A stretch of DNA of 64,000 nt, from positions 36,730,152 to 36,794,151 of the forward strand of contig CM075775.1 of NCBI GenBank assembly GCA_037974665.1, read 5' to 3'. Below, piece by piece: positions 61,500 through 64,000 of the stretch. How positions within the stretch are numbered: position 1 is the stretch's first letter; every line of letters begins with the position of its first letter. The DNA comes from Ehretia macrophylla. Lineage: Eukaryota > Streptophyta > Magnoliopsida > Boraginales > Ehretiaceae. The position numbers and the translations under genes were made by a program. The notes beneath the pieces are model-generated. The model worked only from the letters and a program-made list of their open reading frames with translations, was not told the DNA's origin and made no database searches.

Positions 61500-64000
61500 C
61501 CAAGACCCACGCCCTCGATTTGCGGGCCCATCCTCTACATGAAGTGAAGTTGTCTTGCCCAAGGGGCCATGGCATTCGGTAATAGAATTGTGAGGGATTT
61601 GGTTGTCGTAATTTTCACAACGTACGATCCGGGATGAAAAAACAGCACAAATGAAGAAATATTTCCCGAAACTGATGAAAACATTCGATTTTAGATTTTG
61701 AAAACAGGCGCAGCCGAACAGGCTAGATGCCTTCGTCGTAGAGCTCTCGGAGTGCTTTCCAATGGTATGCTGTGCGCCGTGTAACTCCTTATGGATCAAA
61801 CATTCTGGGCACCAGAGCGACGAATACCTGGTCCCAAGACCCACGCCCTCGATTTGCGGACCCAGCCTCTACGTGAAGCGAAGTTGTCTTGGCCAAGGTG
61901 CCGTGGGATTCGGTAATAGAACAGTGATGGATTTTGTTGTCATAATTTTTGCGGCTCACGACGTCCGATCTGGGACAGAAAAACAGCGCAAAACAAGAAA
62001 AGTGTCCCGAAACAGATGAAAACGTTTGATTTTGGGTTCCGAAAATAGGCGCAGCCAAATAGGCTAGCTACCCCCGACGTAGAACTCTCTAAGAGCTTTC
62101 CAACGGTATGCTGTGCGCTGTGTAACTCCTTACGGATTAAACATTCTGGGCACCGGAGCGACGAAGACCTGTTCCCAAGACCCACGCCCTCGATTTGCGG
62201 ACCCAGCCTCTACATGAAGCCAAGTTTTCTTGCCCAAGGTGCTGTGGGATTCGATAATAGAACTGTGATGGATTTGGTTGTCGTAATTTTCGCGGCTCAC
62301 GACTTCCGATCTAGGACAGAAAAATAGCGTAAAACAGGAAAAGTGTCCCAAAACTGATGAAAATGTTTGATTTTGGGATCCGAAAACAGGCTTAGCCGAA
62401 TAGGCTAGCTGCCTCCGTCGTAGAGCTCTTGGAGTGCTTTCCAATGGTATACTATGTGCCGTGTAACTCCTTACGGATCAAAAGTTATGGGCACTGGAGC
62501 GACGGAGACCTGGTCCCAAGCCCCACACCCTCGGTTTGCTGGTCCAGCCTCCACGTGAAGCGAAGTTGTCTTGCCTAGATGCCATGGGATTCGGTAATAG
62601 AAATGTGATGGATTAGGTTGACATCCTTTTCGCGGCCCACGACATACGATATGGGATTGAAAAACAGCACAAAAGAAGAAAAATATCATGAAACTGATGA
62701 AAACGTTCGATTTTGGGATCCGAAAACAGGCTCAGCCAAATAGGCTAGCTGCCCCCGCCGTAGAGTTCTCAGAGAGCTTTCCAACGGTATGCTGTGCGCT
62801 GTGTAACTCCTTACGGATTAAACATTCTGGGCACCGGAGCGACGAAGACTTGGTCCCAAGACTCACGCCCTCGATTTGCGGGCCCAGCCTCTACATGAAG
62901 CGAAGTTGTCTTGCCTAAGGTGCCGTGGGATTCGGTAATAGAACTGTTATGGATTTGGTTGTTGTAATTTTCGTGGCTCACGACGTACGATCCCAGATGA
63001 AAAAACAGCGCAAATGAAGAAATGTTTCCCGAAACTGATGAAAACATTCGATTTTAGGTTTCGAAAATAGGCGCAGCCGAACAGGCTAGCTACCTCCGTC
63101 GTAGAGCTCTTGGAGTGCTTTCCAATGGTATGTTGTGCGGCATGTAACTCCTTACGGATCAAACATTCTGGGCACCGGAGCGACGAAGACCTGGTCCCAA
63201 GACCCACGCCCTCGATTTGCGGGCCCAGCCACTACATAAAGCGAGGTTGTCTTGCCCAAGGTGTTGTGGGATTCGGTAATAGAACTTTGATGGATTTGGT
63301 TGTTGTAATATTCGCAGCTCAACACGTCCGATCTGGGACAGAAAAATAGCGCAAAACAAGAAAAGTGTCTCGAAACTGATGAAAATGTTTGATTTTGGGT
63401 TCCAAAAATAGGCGCAGCCAAATAGGCTAGCTGCCCCCAACGTAGAGCTCTCGAAGAACTTTCCAACGGTATGCTGTGCGCCGTGTAACTCTTTACGGAT
63501 CAAACATTCTGGGCACCGGAACGACAAAGACCTGGTCCCAAGACCCACGCCCTCGATTTGCGGGCCCAGCCTCTACATGAAGCGAAGTTGTCTTGCCCAA
63601 GGTGTTCTGGGATTCGGTAATAGAACTGTGATGGATTTGGTTGTCATAATTTTCGCCGCTCACGACGTCCGATCTGGGACAGAAAAACAGCACAAAACAA
63701 GAAAAGTGTCCCAAAACTGATGAAAATGTTTGATTTTGGGTTTCGAAAATAGGCGCAGCCGAATTGGCTAGCTGCCCCCGTCGTAGAGCTCTCGAAGAGC
63801 TTTCCAATGGTATGCTGTGCGCCTTGTAACTCCTTGCGGATCAAAAATTCTGGGCACCAGAGCGACGAAGACCTGGTCCCAAGACCCACGCCCTCGATTT
63901 GCGGGCCCAACCTCTACATGAAGCGAAGTTGTCTTGCCCAAGGTGTTGTGGGATTTGGTAATAGAACTGTGATGGATTTGGTTGTCATAATTTTCGCCGC
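61500..64000. repeat. Second cluster of the GATGGATTTGGTTGTCGTAA satellite subfamily
   Basis: Copies near 61585 (with GAGGGATTTGG), 61925, 62268, 62950, 63292, 63632 and 63972, in places several in a row. Compared with 51.4-53.8 kb, corresponding monomers lie about 9.18 kb apart, for example 52614-52883 and 61789-62058. Confidence 0.75.

Larger units (their letters stand above)
39992..64000. repeat. 341-bp satellite array C (about 70 monomers), runs off the window
   Basis: It is the same monomer, orientation and phase as arrays A and B, with no inversion and no further insertion over 24 kb. Local structure is visible: a block duplicated at about 6.35 kb (41.4-43.3 kb and 47.8-49.6 kb), a block duplicated at about 9.18 kb (52.0-53.9 kb and 61.2-63.1 kb), a recent dimer duplication (57.6-58.9 kb), a distinct subfamily (44.6, 51.3-53.8 and 61.5-64.0 kb) and several truncated monomers. 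The minus-strand ORFs of up to 129 codons are repeat shadows. No gene is seen. Confidence 0.97.

Noticed and set aside
1..64000. Possible CRISPR-like array, given regular spacing.
   Set aside because: The whole 341-bp unit repeats with no alternation of short repeats and unique spacers, and the context is a plant retrotransposon-satellite locus.
1..64000. CENP-B box or telomere-like repeats within the satellite.
   Set aside because: I found no sequence resembling the CENP-B box consensus and no TTTAGGG runs, so centromeric or subtelomeric location cannot be claimed.

Overview
This window is plant heterochromatin: a long satellite DNA array carrying nested LTR retrotransposons. No host protein gene, rRNA or tRNA gene is visible. 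The plant assignment rests on an intact Ty3/gypsy chromovirus of the Tekay (Del) type, initiator-Met tRNA primer sites, multi-kilobase LTRs and a 341-bp satellite. I cannot name the species.

Layout. Satellite array A occupies 1-5107, array B 12348-19096 and array C 39992-64000. All three consist of the same monomer of about 341 bp (roughly 105 copies in total), head to tail and in one orientation. Before the insertions they were a single array: the monomer phase is restored exactly across both interruptions. The first interruption (5108-12347) is a solo LTR in minus orientation, itself split by a second solo LTR of the same family in plus orientation (6192-9868). The second interruption (19097-39991) is a complete element of that family. 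It has LTRs of 4027 and 4024 bp, a degenerate tRNA-Met primer site, a polypurine tract and about 2.8 kb of internal DNA with no meaningful coding capacity, so it looks like a non-autonomous LARD (large retrotransposon derivative). Inside it, on the minus strand, sits a complete 10,030-bp Tekay-type element (24864-34893) with 2.49-kb LTRs and a single open gag-pol frame of 1590 codons.

How the parts relate. Target-site duplications fix the order of events: satellite first, then the LARD-family insertions, then the Tekay insertion into the LARD. LTR divergence agrees. I count about 14 substitutions and one indel between the Tekay LTRs (about 0.6 percent) and clearly more, roughly 2-3 percent by eye, between the LARD LTRs. 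The LARD LTR shares collinear blocks and terminal sequences with the Tekay LTR. It also keeps a small remnant of a pol C-terminus reading through its polypurine tract. It therefore probably descends from, and could be mobilised by, a Tekay-lineage element.

The main candidates for something undescribed are three. Two LARD-family insertions in opposite orientations sit at exactly the same base of the satellite monomer with the same 5-bp duplication (CGGGC). The LARD family itself has ACGTG-rich LTR starts. The satellite has nested higher-order structure: an 11-mer of 3742 bp, and blocks of about 19 and 27 monomers with shared truncated monomers. LTR ages and identities given here are read by eye, not computed.
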